Shown here: one piece after another, positions 35,413 through 44,768 of the stretch | Layout: the number at the start of each line of letters is the position of its first letter | How positions within the stretch are numbered: position 1 is the first letter of the stretch | NCBI RefSeq assembly: GCF_019247635.1 | Contig: NZ_JAFBAR010000085.1 | Span: 1-64,000, forward strand | DNA length: 64,000 nt | Direction of reading: 5' to 3' | Source: Mycobacterium sp. | GTDB lineage: Bacteria; Actinomycetota; Actinomycetes; Mycobacteriales; Mycobacteriaceae | Translations under genes and position numbers: made by a program | Notes under the pieces: model-generated | Seen by the model: only the letters and a program-made list of their open reading frames with translations | Databases searched by the model: none | What the model was told of the DNA's origin: nothing

Positions 35413-35666
35413 CGCTGTACTCCTGTTGTCCGAGGATCCCGTGGCCCGCAAACGAAGACCGGCGGGCCGTGCACCAGGCGGCGTAGAGGTCGCGACCGCC
35501 AAGGCCCTTGACAAGGGTCACAGTTGCATTCGCTGCAACGTCATTCAAAGCCAAACTCCTTGCGCCGCCGGACAGCTGCCTGCCATAGCTACTTCAATGC
35601 GGCCTGCAGCGGATCGGACCCATCGTGGTTATTCACCCATACCCGTGCGGCTGTGGACCAAACGTG

Positions 35667-36650
35667 TCAGCCCGAAGCCGATCGCAGTGCCTCCAGCAAT
35701 GGTCCCGCTGCTTCTTTGAAGAACAGCTCCTGCGACTCACCGCCGATCTGGATGACCGCGATGTCGGTGAAGCCCGCTTCCCAGTAGGGGCGCACCGCGT
35801 CGACGATCGCGTCCAGATCCGGCCCGCAGGGGATGCTCTCCGCGACGTCCTCGGGCCGCACGAACTGGGTCGCACCAGCAAAAGCCGCCGGTGTCGGCAG
35901 GTCGGCATTGACCGCCCAGCCGCCGGCGAACCAGCGGAACTGGTCGTGGGCGCGTTCGACGGCGGCGTCCCGATCGGGGTCCCAGCACACCGGTATCTGG
36001 CCGACTACACGTCCCCCGGGGAGCCCGGCGGCCTCGCGGGCGCCGTGCCAGCCGTCCACCAACCCGGAATCGGGTTGCACGGCGACCAGGTGGTCGGCGA
36101 GTTTGGCAAACTTCTCGATCGCCTTTTTCCCACCCATGGCCAGCGCGATGCCGACCGGAACCTCGGGTAAGTCCCATAACCGCGCCGAGTCGACCTGAAA
36201 GTACTCGCCGCGCCAGTTGACCAGCCGACCGCCGAAGAGCTCGCGGATGATCTCGATGCCCTCGCGCAGCATTTCCTGCCGGCGCTCGATGGCGGGCCAG
36301 CCCTGGCCGACGACGTGTTCGTTGAGGTTCTCGCCGCTGCCCAAGCCGAGGGTGAAACGCCCGTCGGCCATGATCTGCACGGTGGCAGCCTGCTGGGCGA
36401 CGACGGCGGGGTGATACCGCATGGTCGGACAGGTCACGTAGGAATAGAGGTGCACTTTGTCGGTGACTTGCGCCACCGCGCCCAGCACCGCCCAGGCGTT
36501 GGGAGCGTGCCCCTGCGACGTCAGCCACGGCGAGAAATGATCGCTGCACACTTCGAAGTCGAAACCCAGCTCCTCGGCTGAAACCGCATGCCGGACAAGG
36601 TCTTTGGGTCCGCACTGCTCGGTCATCAGGGTATAGCCGAAATTCGTCAT
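35667..36650 (-). CDS. F420-dependent LLM-class oxidoreductase (G6PDH-related)
   Basis: The 327-residue luciferase-like TIM barrel begins TNFGYTLMTEQ and has FEVCSDHFSPWL, HPAVVAQQAATVQ and GRFTLGLGSGENLNEHVVG. This is the F420-dependent glucose-6-phosphate dehydrogenase-related family (TIGR03557 type). It probably uses coenzyme F420. The ATG at 36648-36650 was chosen by similarity; no strong ribosome site is visible. Right end of the accessory block. Confidence 0.87.
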   Translation of the reverse strand: MTNFGYTLMTEQCGPKDLVRHAVSAEELGFDFEVCSDHFSPWLTSQGHAPNAWAVLGAVAQVTDKVHLYSYVTCPTMRYHPAVVAQQAATVQIMADGRFTLGLGSGENLNEHVVGQGWPAIERRQEMLREGIEIIRELFGGRLVNWRGEYFQVDSARLWDLPEVPVGIALAMGGKKAIEKFAKLADHLVAVQPDSGLVDGWHGAREAAGLPGGRVVGQIPVCWDPDRDAAVERAHDQFRWFAGGWAVNADLPTPAAFAGATQFVRPEDVAESIPCGPDLDAIVDAVRPYWEAGFTDIAVIQIGGESQELFFKEAAGPLLEALRSASG

Positions 36651-36689
36651 GCCCAGACGGGTACCCGGACGGTCCGGGGGCAAACTGTG

Positions 36690-37154
36690 CTACAGGCGTT
36701 CTTTGACCGCCGCGGACAGACGCGCGCCGTCTGCCTTGCCCGCCGCGATCTGCGTGGCGAGCTTCATGACCATCCCCATCTGCTTCATGCCGGGCCGTTG
36801 CCCGATGTCCTCGGCCACCTGGGCTATGGCGGTCTCGGCGACGTCGGCCAACTCGGCCTCAGTGAGCGGGGTAGGCAGGTACTCGTCGATGACCCGCGCC
36901 TCGGCGTGCTCGTTGGCGGCGAGCTCACCGCGGCCGTTCTGGGTGTAGATCTCGGCCGCCTCGGCACGCTTGCGGGACTCCCTGGCCAGCACCTTGATCA
37001 CCTCGTCGTCGGTCAGCTCTTTGGCCTGCTTGCCCGAGACTTCCTCGGTCTGGATTGCGGCCAGCAACATGCGCAGCGTCGCGGTGCGCAATTTGTCCTG
37101 CGCCTTCATCGCCTGGGTCAGGTCGGCCCGGAGCCGGGGTTTGAGTTCCGCCAT
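36690..37154 (-). CDS. GatB/YqeY domain protein
   Basis: The 154-residue helical protein is of the YqeY family: LRADLTQAMKAQDKLRTATLRML, then KVLARESRKRAEAAEIY, RVIDEYLPTPL and GMKQMGMVMKLA. This is a stand-alone homologue of the tRNA-binding tail of GatB; role not firmly known. The ATG at 37152-37154 was chosen by family similarity. Corresponds to Rv3688c, where the conserved order resumes. Confidence 0.9.
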   Translation of the reverse strand: MAELKPRLRADLTQAMKAQDKLRTATLRMLLAAIQTEEVSGKQAKELTDDEVIKVLARESRKRAEAAEIYTQNGRGELAANEHAEARVIDEYLPTPLTEAELADVAETAIAQVAEDIGQRPGMKQMGMVMKLATQIAAGKADGARLSAAVKERL

Positions 37155-37278
37155 GATTGAGACGCTACAACGCGGGCAGGGCACGAACCGGTCGCGACCT
37201 GATGCAACCTGAAGCCAACGTGCAGCGACATTGAAGCCACATTGAGAAAAGCCCTGACCGTCGACAGGATGGAGGCCA

Positions 37279-37310
37279 TGACGAACGACGACGGCGGCTC
37301 AAAACGGTGA
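37279..37310 (+). other. Short Shine-Dalgarno-led ORF before the PGYG membrane protein
   Basis: GGAGG followed by CC and ATG opens a 10-codon frame (MTNDDGGSKR) that ends in TGA overlapping the GTG start of the next gene. The large gene itself has no such ribosome site. It is either a leader ORF for coupled translation or the true N-terminus displaced by a one-base change in the AAAA run at 37301-37304. Confidence 0.4.
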
Positions 37311-38602
37311 GCACGCTGCCGCCTGGCCATCCGGATGACCCCAGCCACGGAACTCCGGCGTATGCACCTGTCGACTATCCCGGGCTGGGATACGGCGCGC
37401 CACCCGGGTACGGACCGCAACCGGGCTACGGCACGCCACCGGGGTACGGAGGGCCACCGGGCTACGGCGCGCAACCGGGCTACGGCGCGCCACCGGGGTA
37501 CGGAGCGCCACCGGGCTACGGCGCGCAACCGGGGTACGGAGCGCCACCCGGATATGGGGCGCCTCCCGGCTACGCCGTGGGGCCGTTGGTCGGGCCGCCA
37601 ATGACCCCAGGACTCGCCCTCGGACAGCTCAAACCCGGCATCATCCCGCTGCGTCCCCTGACACTGAGCGACGTCTTCAACGGAGCTGTCGGTTACATCC
37701 GGACCAATCCGAAGGCGACGTTGGGGCTGACCACCCTGGTGGTGGTCGTCATACAGGTCGTCACCCTGCTGGCCACGCTTGCGCCGCTCGAGACCGCCAG
37801 CCGACTCAAGTCCGACTCGTCCTATCAGCTGACCGGGGCCGAAGTCGGGTCCTGGCTGGTCTCCGCGAGCGGCGGCCTCCTGCTCAGCTGGCTGGGCAGC
37901 ATGTTGCTGAGCGGCATGCTCACGGTCATCGTGGGGCGTGCGGTGTTCGGGTCGCCGATCACCATTGGCGAAGCGTGGGCCAAGATTCGTGGTCGACTGC
38001 TCGCGTTGATCGGCTTGGCGCTGCTGGAAGCCGTCGGCCTGGTGGCAATAATCGGGCTCGCAGTGGTGCTTCTGGTCGGCGTCGCGGTCGCCGCCAACGG
38101 AGCGGTCGCCGTCCTGGTGGGTCTGCCGCTGATGCTGGCGGTATTCGCGCTGCTGGTCTACCTCTACGCGGAGTTGATGTTCGCGCCCGTGCTCATCGTG
38201 TTGGAGCGGTTGCCGGTCCTCGACGCGGTCACCAGATCCTTTGCGCTGGTGCGCAACAGCTTCTGGCGCATCCTTGGCATCCGGCTGCTCACGGCGCTGG
38301 TGGCGAGCCTTGTCGGCAACGCGATCGCCGCGCCGTTCAGCATCGTGGGCCAGATAATGGTGATGGCGACCGGATCCAACGGTTCCACCGGCATGCTGCT
38401 CGCCGGGACCACGCTGTCGGCCATCGGCGGGGCGATCGGCCAGATCGTCACGGCACCCTTCACGGCCGGGGTTGTGGTGCTGTTGTATACCGACCGCCGG
38501 ATGCGCGCCGAGGCCTTCGACCTCGTGCTGCAGACGGGCACCACCGCCGGCCCCAGCGCGGCGGCGTCCACCGACAACCTCTGGCTCACCCGGCCCTTCT
38601 AG
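37307..38602 (+). CDS. Polytopic membrane protein with Pro-Gly-Tyr repeat N-terminus
   Basis: The 431-residue protein has a cytoplasmic-type N-terminus of about 11 GYGxxP repeats (residues about 25-90) followed by several transmembrane helices from about residue 135 to 390. The membrane part resembles the glycerophosphoryl diester phosphodiesterase membrane-domain group. The GTG at 37307 is the only start in frame near the gene and lacks a strong ribosome site. Corresponds to Rv3689. First gene of a co-linear membrane cluster with DUF4129, DUF4350, moxR2 and DUF58. Confidence 0.85.
   Translation: MSTLPPGHPDDPSHGTPAYAPVDYPGLGYGAPPGYGPQPGYGTPPGYGGPPGYGAQPGYGAPPGYGAPPGYGAQPGYGAPPGYGAPPGYAVGPLVGPPMTPGLALGQLKPGIIPLRPLTLSDVFNGAVGYIRTNPKATLGLTTLVVVVIQVVTLLATLAPLETASRLKSDSSYQLTGAEVGSWLVSASGGLLLSWLGSMLLSGMLTVIVGRAVFGSPITIGEAWAKIRGRLLALIGLALLEAVGLVAIIGLAVVLLVGVAVAANGAVAVLVGLPLMLAVFALLVYLYAELMFAPVLIVLERLPVLDAVTRSFALVRNSFWRILGIRLLTALVASLVGNAIAAPFSIVGQIMVMATGSNGSTGMLLAGTTLSAIGGAIGQIVTAPFTAGVVVLLYTDRRMRAEAFDLVLQTGTTAGPSAAASTDNLWLTRPF
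37385..37575 (+). repeat. In-gene tandem repeats encoding GYGxPP
   Basis: Eighteen-nucleotide units of the type GGCTACGGCGCGCCACCG are repeated about 11 times, varying between GAPP, GAQP, GTPP and GGPP. Such tracts can change copy number by slippage. Confidence 0.85.
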
Positions 38603-38625
38603 GGATCAGGCAGGACTGACTGAAC

Positions 38626-39279
38626 GTGCCGTCCATCGACATCGATCGCGATGCCGCCCACCAGGCGGCCCTAGACGAACTCAACAAACCGATCTATCCC
38701 AAACCGTCTGCGGGGGACCAATTCAACGAATGGCTCAACCACCTGCTCTATCGGCTGTTGGAGAAGTCCTCCGCCATCCATGGCGGGTGGTTCACCATTA
38801 CCCTGCTGCTCATCCTGCTGGGCATCGCGCTGGCGGTCGCCGTGCGCATCGCGCGCAACACCATGCGCACCAGCCGCCGCGGTGATCACCGATTGTTCGA
38901 AGCCGCTCAACTGACCGCCGCCCAGCATCGCGCGACCGCTGAAAGCTATGCAGCGGAAGGAGATTGGGCTGCAGCGATCCGTCACCGGCTGCGCGCCGTC
39001 GCTCGCCAGCTGGAGGAGTCCGGTGTGCTCGATCCCGCGCCCGGCCGCACCGCCAACGAGCTGGCCCGCGACGCCGGCGCCGCGCTCCCCCACCTGGACC
39101 ACGAGTTATCCAGGGCAGCAACGGCATTTAACGACGTCACGTACGGCGAGCAGCCGGGGACCGCGGAGGCCTACCGGATGATCGTCGACCTCGACGATCA
39201 CCTCCGCTCGCGATCACCAGCCACGCCGTCGGGGCCGGGTCAACCCGTCGCGGCTGATTCGTGGGCACAGATCCGCTGA
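38626..39279 (+). CDS. DUF4129 single-pass membrane protein
   Basis: The 217-residue protein has one transmembrane helix (about residues 63-83) and a C-terminal DUF4129 domain (AIRHRLRAVARQLEESGVLD, GRTANELARDAG, FNDVTYGEQPG). DUF4129 proteins often accompany MoxR/DUF58 systems, as here. The start is GTG at 38626. Its stop overlaps the next ATG (TGATG). Corresponds to Rv3690. Confidence 0.86.
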   Translation: MPSIDIDRDAAHQAALDELNKPIYPKPSAGDQFNEWLNHLLYRLLEKSSAIHGGWFTITLLLILLGIALAVAVRIARNTMRTSRRGDHRLFEAAQLTAAQHRATAESYAAEGDWAAAIRHRLRAVARQLEESGVLDPAPGRTANELARDAGAALPHLDHELSRAATAFNDVTYGEQPGTAEAYRMIVDLDDHLRSRSPATPSGPGQPVAADSWAQIR

Positions 39280-40430
39280 TGGCAACGCGGACCGAATACG
39301 CGACCCCCTCGCCGGCGCAGCGCTGGCGATCGTGGCGGTGGCCGGTGTTCACACTGTTGGTGCTCGCGGTCGTCGCCGCGATCGCCACCTACCTGACGAC
39401 GCCCCGCCCCGGCGACCGGATGGACCCGGAGGGGACCGGCCCCGACAGCGCGCACGCGTTGGTCACCCTGTTGCGCGACGCCGGCGTCGAGGTGATCGTC
39501 GCCCACGGCGTCGGTGATGTCGAGCACGCGGCGCGAGCGGACACGCAGATCCTCGTGGCGCAGAGCCAGTATCTGACCGACCGCACGCAGTTGGATCGGC
39601 TGGCGGCGGCCCCGGGCGACCTGTTGTTGGTGGACCCGGCGGCGCGAACCCGCGAAGCGCTGGCTCCCGGCCTGCGGCTGAAGGGCACCAGCAATCTGGA
39701 TACCCAGCCGAATTGCACTCTGCGCGAGGCTAATCGGGCCGGCACAGTTCAGTTCGGGCCGAGCGACAGCTATGCGGCCACCGGTGGCCGCGTAATGACC
39801 AGCTGTTACGACGGGGTACTGATTCGCTTTCACGACGGTGGGCGGACCGTCACCGTGGTGGGCGACGCCGACTTCATGACCAACGGCGGCCTGTCGCAGG
39901 ACGGCAACGCCGCGCTAGCGATGAACCTGGCGGGCGACAAGCCCCGCCTGATCTGGTTTGCCCCCAGCCACGTTGAGGGTGAAACCTCCTCTGCCACATC
40001 GATTTCCGACTTGATTCCGGAAAACGTGAGCTGGATCGTCTGGCAACTGTGGCTGGTAGTGCTGCTGTTGGCGCTCTGGAAGGGCCGTCGCGTCGGGCCG
40101 CTGGTGGCCGAGGAGTTGCCGGTCGTGGTGCGCGCCTCGGAGACAGTCGAGGGTCGCGGTCGCCTGTACCGCGCCCGCCGGGCCCGCGACCGCGCAGCCG
40201 AGGCCCTGCGCACCGCGACACTGCAGCGGTTGCTGCCGAGGCTCGGTCTCGGCAGCGCGGCCTCCGCACCGGCGGTGGCGGCGGCCCTGGCCGATCGGGC
40301 TCAACGCACCGGACTGGATGCTGAGTTCGTCCGCTACCACCTTTTCGGCCCGCCACCGGCCACTGACACCGACCTGTTACTACTTGCCCGAGCGCTCGAC
40401 GACATCGAAAGGCAGGTCACACACTCGTGA
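39279..40430 (+). CDS. DUF4350 membrane protein
   Basis: The 383-residue protein has an N-terminal transmembrane helix (about 24-42), an extracytoplasmic DUF4350 domain (GTGPDSAHALVTLLRDAGVE, VVGDADFMTN), a second helix (WQLWLVVLLLALW) and a basic cytoplasmic tail. The ATG at 39279 overlaps the DUF4129 stop; an in-frame GTG at 39261 is less likely. Its stop overlaps the moxR2 GTG. Corresponds to Rv3691. Confidence 0.87.
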   Translation: MATRTEYATPSPAQRWRSWRWPVFTLLVLAVVAAIATYLTTPRPGDRMDPEGTGPDSAHALVTLLRDAGVEVIVAHGVGDVEHAARADTQILVAQSQYLTDRTQLDRLAAAPGDLLLVDPAARTREALAPGLRLKGTSNLDTQPNCTLREANRAGTVQFGPSDSYAATGGRVMTSCYDGVLIRFHDGGRTVTVVGDADFMTNGGLSQDGNAALAMNLAGDKPRLIWFAPSHVEGETSSATSISDLIPENVSWIVWQLWLVVLLLALWKGRRVGPLVAEELPVVVRASETVEGRGRLYRARRARDRAAEALRTATLQRLLPRLGLGSAASAPAVAAALADRAQRTGLDAEFVRYHLFGPPPATDTDLLLLARALDDIERQVTHS

Positions 40431-41374
40431 CAGAAACGGCACGTGATGCATTGCTCGCGCTGCGCACCGAGATCGGCAAGGCCGTCGTCGGACAGGATGG
40501 GGTGATCAGCGGGCTGGTGATCGCGCTGCTGTGTCGCGGCCACGTGCTGCTCGAAGGCGTTCCCGGCGTGGCGAAGACGCTGCTGGTGCGGGCGCTGGCC
40601 GCGGCGTTGCAGTTGGAGTTCAAGCGCGTGCAATTCACGCCGGACCTGATGCCCGGCGACGTCACGGGCTCGCTGGTCTACGACGCGCGCACCGCGGCTT
40701 TCGTGTTCCGGCGGGGCCCGGTGTTCACCAATCTGCTACTGGCCGACGAGATCAACCGCACCCCACCCAAGACACAGGCCGCACTGCTCGAGTCGATGGA
40801 AGAGAGGCAGGTCAGCGTCGACGGCGAACCGAAGCCGCTGCCCGACCCGTTCATCGTCGCCGCGACCCAGAACCCTATCGAATACGAGGGCACCTATCAG
40901 TTGCCCGAAGCTCAACTCGACCGTTTCCTGCTCAAACTGAACGTGCAGTTGCCGGCGCGCGACTCCGAGATCACCATCCTCGGCCGACACGCTCACGGCT
41001 TCGACCCGCGCGATCTGTCCGAGATCAAGCCGGTCGCCGGAGCGGCCGAGCTGGCCGCCGGCCGCGAGGCGGTGCGACAGGTGCTGGTCGCCGATGAGGT
41101 GCTCGGCTACATCGTCGACATCGTCGGTGCCACCCGCTCCTCCCCCGCCCTGCAACTGGGTGCGTCACCGCGTGGTGCGACCGCCCTGCTGGGCACCGCC
41201 CGGTCGTGGGCGTGGCTCTCCGGACGCAACTACGTGACTCCCGACGACGTCAAGGCCATGGCCCGCCCCACGCTGCGACACCGGGTGATGCTGCGACCGG
41301 AAGCCGAGCTGGAAGGTGCCACACCCGACGGTGTGCTGGAGGGCATCCTGGCCTCGGTCCCGGTGCCCCGCTAG
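40427..41374 (+). CDS. moxR2: MoxR-type AAA+ ATPase
   Basis: The 315-residue AAA+ protein has Walker A GVPGVAKTLLVRAL (near residue 45), Walker B LLADEINRTPPKTQAALLE and sensor motif VAATQNPIEYEGTYQLPEAQ. MoxR ATPases act as chaperones for VWA or DUF58 partners, and the DUF58 gene follows directly. The GTG at 40427 overlaps the DUF4350 stop (GTGA). The M. tuberculosis annotation that I recall (Rv3692) is longer at the N-terminus. Confidence 0.92.
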   Translation: MTETARDALLALRTEIGKAVVGQDGVISGLVIALLCRGHVLLEGVPGVAKTLLVRALAAALQLEFKRVQFTPDLMPGDVTGSLVYDARTAAFVFRRGPVFTNLLLADEINRTPPKTQAALLESMEERQVSVDGEPKPLPDPFIVAATQNPIEYEGTYQLPEAQLDRFLLKLNVQLPARDSEITILGRHAHGFDPRDLSEIKPVAGAAELAAGREAVRQVLVADEVLGYIVDIVGATRSSPALQLGASPRGATALLGTARSWAWLSGRNYVTPDDVKAMARPTLRHRVMLRPEAELEGATPDGVLEGILASVPVPR

Positions 41375-42696
41375 TGATCCTGACCGGGCGCACTGCATTG
41401 GCGGCGCTGATCTGCGTCCTGCCGATCGCGGTTTCGCCTTGGCCGGCAAAGGCTTTCACGGGTCTGCTGGCGGCGTTGGGGCTGCTGGTGGCCGTCGACG
41501 TCGCGTTGGCCGCAAGCCCCCGCAGGTTGCGCTTCCTCCGTTCCCCGGACGGCTCAGCCCGGCTCGGCCAGCCCGTGGATGCCGCCCTGCTGGTGCACAA
41601 CGAGGGCCGCCGCCGGTTCCGCGGCCAGATTCGCGACGCCTGGCCGCCGAGCGCGCGCGCCGAGCCGCGCACCCACGCCGTGGCGATCGCCGCCGGGCAG
41701 CGCGTCTGGATGGGTAGTGCGCTGCGCCCGGTTCGGCGCGGCGATCAGCGCGCCGCGGTGGTCACCGCCAGGTCGATCGGGCCGCTGGGTCTTGCGGGAC
41801 GACAGAGTTCGCAGCCGGTGCCCGGCCAGGTCCGGGTGCTGCCGCCGTTCCTGTCGCGTAAGCATCTACCGTCGCGGCTGGCCAAGCTGCGCGAGATCGA
41901 CGGGCTGTTACCGACGCTGATCCGTGGGCAGGGCACCGAATTCGATTCGCTGCGTGAGTATGTCGTGGGAGACGACGTCCGCTCGATCGACTGGCGGGCT
42001 ACCGCGCGTCGGGCCGATGTCGTGGTCCGCACGTGGCGGCCAGAACGCGACCGTCGGGTGGTAATCGTGCTCGACACCGGGCGCATGGCGGCGGGCAGAG
42101 TCGGCGTCGACCCCACCGCCGCCGATCCCGCCGGGTGGCCGCGGCTGGACTGGTCGATGGACGCCGCGTTACTGCTGGCGGCCCTGGCCTCCCGGGCCGG
42201 TGACCACGTCGACTTCCTCGCCCACGACCGGGTGAGCCGGGCCGGCGTATTCGGCGCCTCGCGCACCGAATTGCTGGCCCAACTAGTCGAGGCAATGGCT
42301 CCGCTGCAGCCGGCACTCGTTGAATCCGATTGGCGCGCAATGGTTGCGGCGATCCTGCGGCGGACCCGTCGGCGCTCGCTCGTGGTGCTGCTGACCGACC
42401 TCAACGCCACGGCTCTCGAGGAAGGCCTGCTGCCCGTGCTTCCGGGGTTGTCGGCCAGACACCATGTGCTGGTCGCCGCGGTCGCCGACCTGCGGGTCGA
42501 CCAGCTCGCGGTTGGACGCGCGGATGCGGCCGCGGCGTACGACGCGGCGGCTGCCGAACGGTCCCGCAATGACCGGCGCGCGATCGCTTCACGATTGCGT
42601 GGCGACGGGGTCGACGTTGTCGACGCAGTTCCCACCGATATTGCGCCCGCGCTGGCCGACCGCTACCTGGCGATGAAAGCCGCTGGGCGACTATAG
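41374..42696 (+). CDS. DUF58 domain protein
   Basis: The 440-residue protein has two N-terminal transmembrane helices (about residues 5-45) and a DUF58 core with LREYVVGDDVRSIDWRATAR followed by a VWA-like region (VVIVLDTGRMAAG). It probably works with MoxR2. The GTG at 41374 overlaps the moxR2 stop (TAGTG) and gives the same length as Rv3693 as I recall it, so the longer upstream frame is rejected. Last gene of the rightward cluster. Confidence 0.9.
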   Translation: MILTGRTALAALICVLPIAVSPWPAKAFTGLLAALGLLVAVDVALAASPRRLRFLRSPDGSARLGQPVDAALLVHNEGRRRFRGQIRDAWPPSARAEPRTHAVAIAAGQRVWMGSALRPVRRGDQRAAVVTARSIGPLGLAGRQSSQPVPGQVRVLPPFLSRKHLPSRLAKLREIDGLLPTLIRGQGTEFDSLREYVVGDDVRSIDWRATARRADVVVRTWRPERDRRVVIVLDTGRMAAGRVGVDPTAADPAGWPRLDWSMDAALLLAALASRAGDHVDFLAHDRVSRAGVFGASRTELLAQLVEAMAPLQPALVESDWRAMVAAILRRTRRRSLVVLLTDLNATALEEGLLPVLPGLSARHHVLVAAVADLRVDQLAVGRADAAAAYDAAAAERSRNDRRAIASRLRGDGVDVVDAVPTDIAPALADRYLAMKAAGRL

Positions 42697-42721
42697 GTTT
42701 GCGCGCGCAGGCTCTGCCGAC

Positions 42722-43714
42722 TCAGCCGGTGGGGACGACGTCTGGCGCGTCTTCGATATCCCCTGTCTCTCCGGCCGTTACGGCGCGTCGGCCGAAGTAC
42801 ACGACATACGTTAGGAACGCCGCCTCGGCGAGGATCCCGATGCTCACTCGAACCAACGTCGGCAACGACGATGGCGTCACCAGCGCTTCGATCAATCCGG
42901 AGACCAACAACACGCCTACCAGCCCCACCGCGACCGACACCACGGCGCGACCCTGCTCGGCCAGCACCTGCCCGCGCGGGCGGTCACCGGGCGCGATCAC
43001 CGACCAGCCCAGCCGCATTCCGGCCGCTCCGGCCAGGAATACCGCCGTCAGCTCCAGCAACCCGTGCGGGAGCAGCAGACCCAGCAGCAGGCCGCCCTTG
43101 CCGGCGTGAAACATCAGGCCACCGATCAGGCCCACGTTGGCGGCGTTGTCGAACAGCACAATCGGCACAGGCAGCCCCAGCAGAGTGGAGAACGCGATGC
43201 ACTTGGCCGCGACCCAAGAGTTGTTCAACCAAACCTCAAGGGCGAACGACGCGGCCGGGTGGTCGCTGTAGTACGACGCGACATCGTGGTTGACCAGTTG
43301 GTCGATCTCGCTCGGCGTTCCGACTGCGGCCTGTACCTCCGGGTTGAGGGCCACCCAGGACCCGACGATGACAGCGACGGCGAAGAACAGCACCGCCGTC
43401 GCCAGCCACCACCGCCAGGTCCGGTAGGCCACAACGGGGAATGACACGGTCCAGAACCGGACGAAGGTGCTGCTCAACGGCGCGTGCGCGCCAGTCACCG
43501 CGGACCGGGCACGCGCCACCAGGCTCGACAACCGGCCGATCAGCAGCGAGTCCGACGATGCCGACCGCAGCATCGACAGATGGGTGGAGACCCGCTGGTA
43601 GAGCTCGACGAGTTCGTCCACCTCGGACCCGGTCAGTGACCGACGCCTTTTGATCAATTGGTCGAGCCGGTCCCAGGTACCGCGGTGGGTCAGCACGAAC
43701 GCGTCGACGTCCAC
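42722..43714 (-). CDS. SpoIIM-family (stage II sporulation M) integral membrane protein
   Basis: The 330-residue protein has a basic cytoplasmic N-terminus (THRGTWDRLDQLIKRRRSL) and about six transmembrane helices between residues 100 and 310. LLLGLLLPHGLLELTAVFLAG is characteristic of SpoIIM/DUF95 proteins. In non-sporulating actinobacteria the role is unknown. The GTG at 43712-43714 gives the reference length. Convergent with the DUF58 gene and divergent from the RDD gene, the usual arrangement. Corresponds to Rv3694c. Confidence 0.88.
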   Translation of the reverse strand: MDVDAFVLTHRGTWDRLDQLIKRRRSLTGSEVDELVELYQRVSTHLSMLRSASSDSLLIGRLSSLVARARSAVTGAHAPLSSTFVRFWTVSFPVVAYRTWRWWLATAVLFFAVAVIVGSWVALNPEVQAAVGTPSEIDQLVNHDVASYYSDHPAASFALEVWLNNSWVAAKCIAFSTLLGLPVPIVLFDNAANVGLIGGLMFHAGKGGLLLGLLLPHGLLELTAVFLAGAAGMRLGWSVIAPGDRPRGQVLAEQGRAVVSVAVGLVGVLLVSGLIEALVTPSSLPTLVRVSIGILAEAAFLTYVVYFGRRAVTAGETGDIEDAPDVVPTG

Positions 43715-43835
43715 GTTGCGCAGCCTACCCAGCGGTCGAGCGGGCAGTAGCGGTGACAATATCGCCGGTTCTCGCAACGCGCTGCCGTCGGGCGAGTACC
43801 AGAACGCGAGGGCGTGCCTAGTAGCGTTCGGTGGT

Positions 43836-44768
43836 ATGTCGGAGGTGGTGACCGGCGACGCCGTGGTTCTCGACGTGCAGATCGCCCAGTTGCCGGTGCG
43901 CGCCGTCAGCGCGCTAATCGACATCGCGGTCATTTTCGTCAGCTACATACTCGGGCTGGTCGTGTTGGCGACCGCGCTGCGGGAGTTCGACGACGCGCTT
44001 ATCGCGGCCTGCGCCGTCATCTTCACGGTCCTGGTGCTCGTTGGCTATCCGCTGGCATTCGAAACCGCGACGCGCGGCCGCTCGCTGGGCAAGATGGCCC
44101 TGGGCCTGCGGGTGGTGTCCGAGGACGGCGGCCCGGAGCGTTTCCGCCAGGCGCTGTTTCGCGCGTTGGCGTCGGTGGTCGAGATCTGGATGCTGATGGG
44201 CAGCCCGGCGGTGATCTGCAGCATGTTCTCACCGAGGGCCAAGCGGATCGGCGACGTCTTCGCCGGCACGGTGGTCGTCAGCGAACGCGGGCCTCGGTTG
44301 GGACCCCCGCCGATGATGCCTGCCTCGCTGGCATGGTGGGCATCCTCGTTGCAACTGTCGGGACTAAGCCCGGGCCAGGCGGAGGTGGCCCGCCAATTCC
44401 TCTCCCGGGCAGCACAACTCGATCCCAGGTTGCGTGATCAGATGGCCTACCGAATCGCCGGTGACGTGCTATCCAGCATCGCGCCGCCGCCACCGCCGGG
44501 GGCCCCGCCGCAGCTGGTGCTGGCCGCCGTGCTCGCCGAACGACACCGCCGCGAACTGGCGCGACTGCGTCCCACCACGGGCCCTGTCGGAGGAATCCCC
44601 GCGCCCGCCCTGGCGTCGGCGCCGTGGCCCTCAGCGCCCTGGCCGGTCCCGGGGCCGCAGCCGGTCCCGGGACCGCAGCCGGTCCCGGGGCCGCAGCCCT
44701 CGCCCACCCAGGCTGAGGCCTGGCCACAGCCAAGCGAGCAAAGCGGCGGATTCTCGCCTCCGCAGTGA
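43836..44768 (+). CDS. RDD family membrane protein
   Basis: The 310-residue protein has an RDD domain with the expected first-helix Arg and Asp (LPVRAVSALIDIAVIF), three transmembrane helices and GRSLGKMALGLRVV. A cytoplasmic part with a Pro-rich C-terminus follows, including three perfect PVPGPQ repeats. RDD proteins may transport ions or osmolytes. The ATG at 43836 gives 310 residues, as in Rv3695. Its stop abuts the stop of the next gene. Confidence 0.9.
   Translation: MSEVVTGDAVVLDVQIAQLPVRAVSALIDIAVIFVSYILGLVVLATALREFDDALIAACAVIFTVLVLVGYPLAFETATRGRSLGKMALGLRVVSEDGGPERFRQALFRALASVVEIWMLMGSPAVICSMFSPRAKRIGDVFAGTVVVSERGPRLGPPPMMPASLAWWASSLQLSGLSPGQAEVARQFLSRAAQLDPRLRDQMAYRIAGDVLSSIAPPPPPGAPPQLVLAAVLAERHRRELARLRPTTGPVGGIPAPALASAPWPSAPWPVPGPQPVPGPQPVPGPQPSPTQAEAWPQPSEQSGGFSPPQ

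Noticed and set aside
37385..37575. Possible CRISPR-like repeat array
   Set aside because: Eighteen-bp units are contiguous, without spacers, and encode in-frame GYGxPP repeats in a membrane protein.
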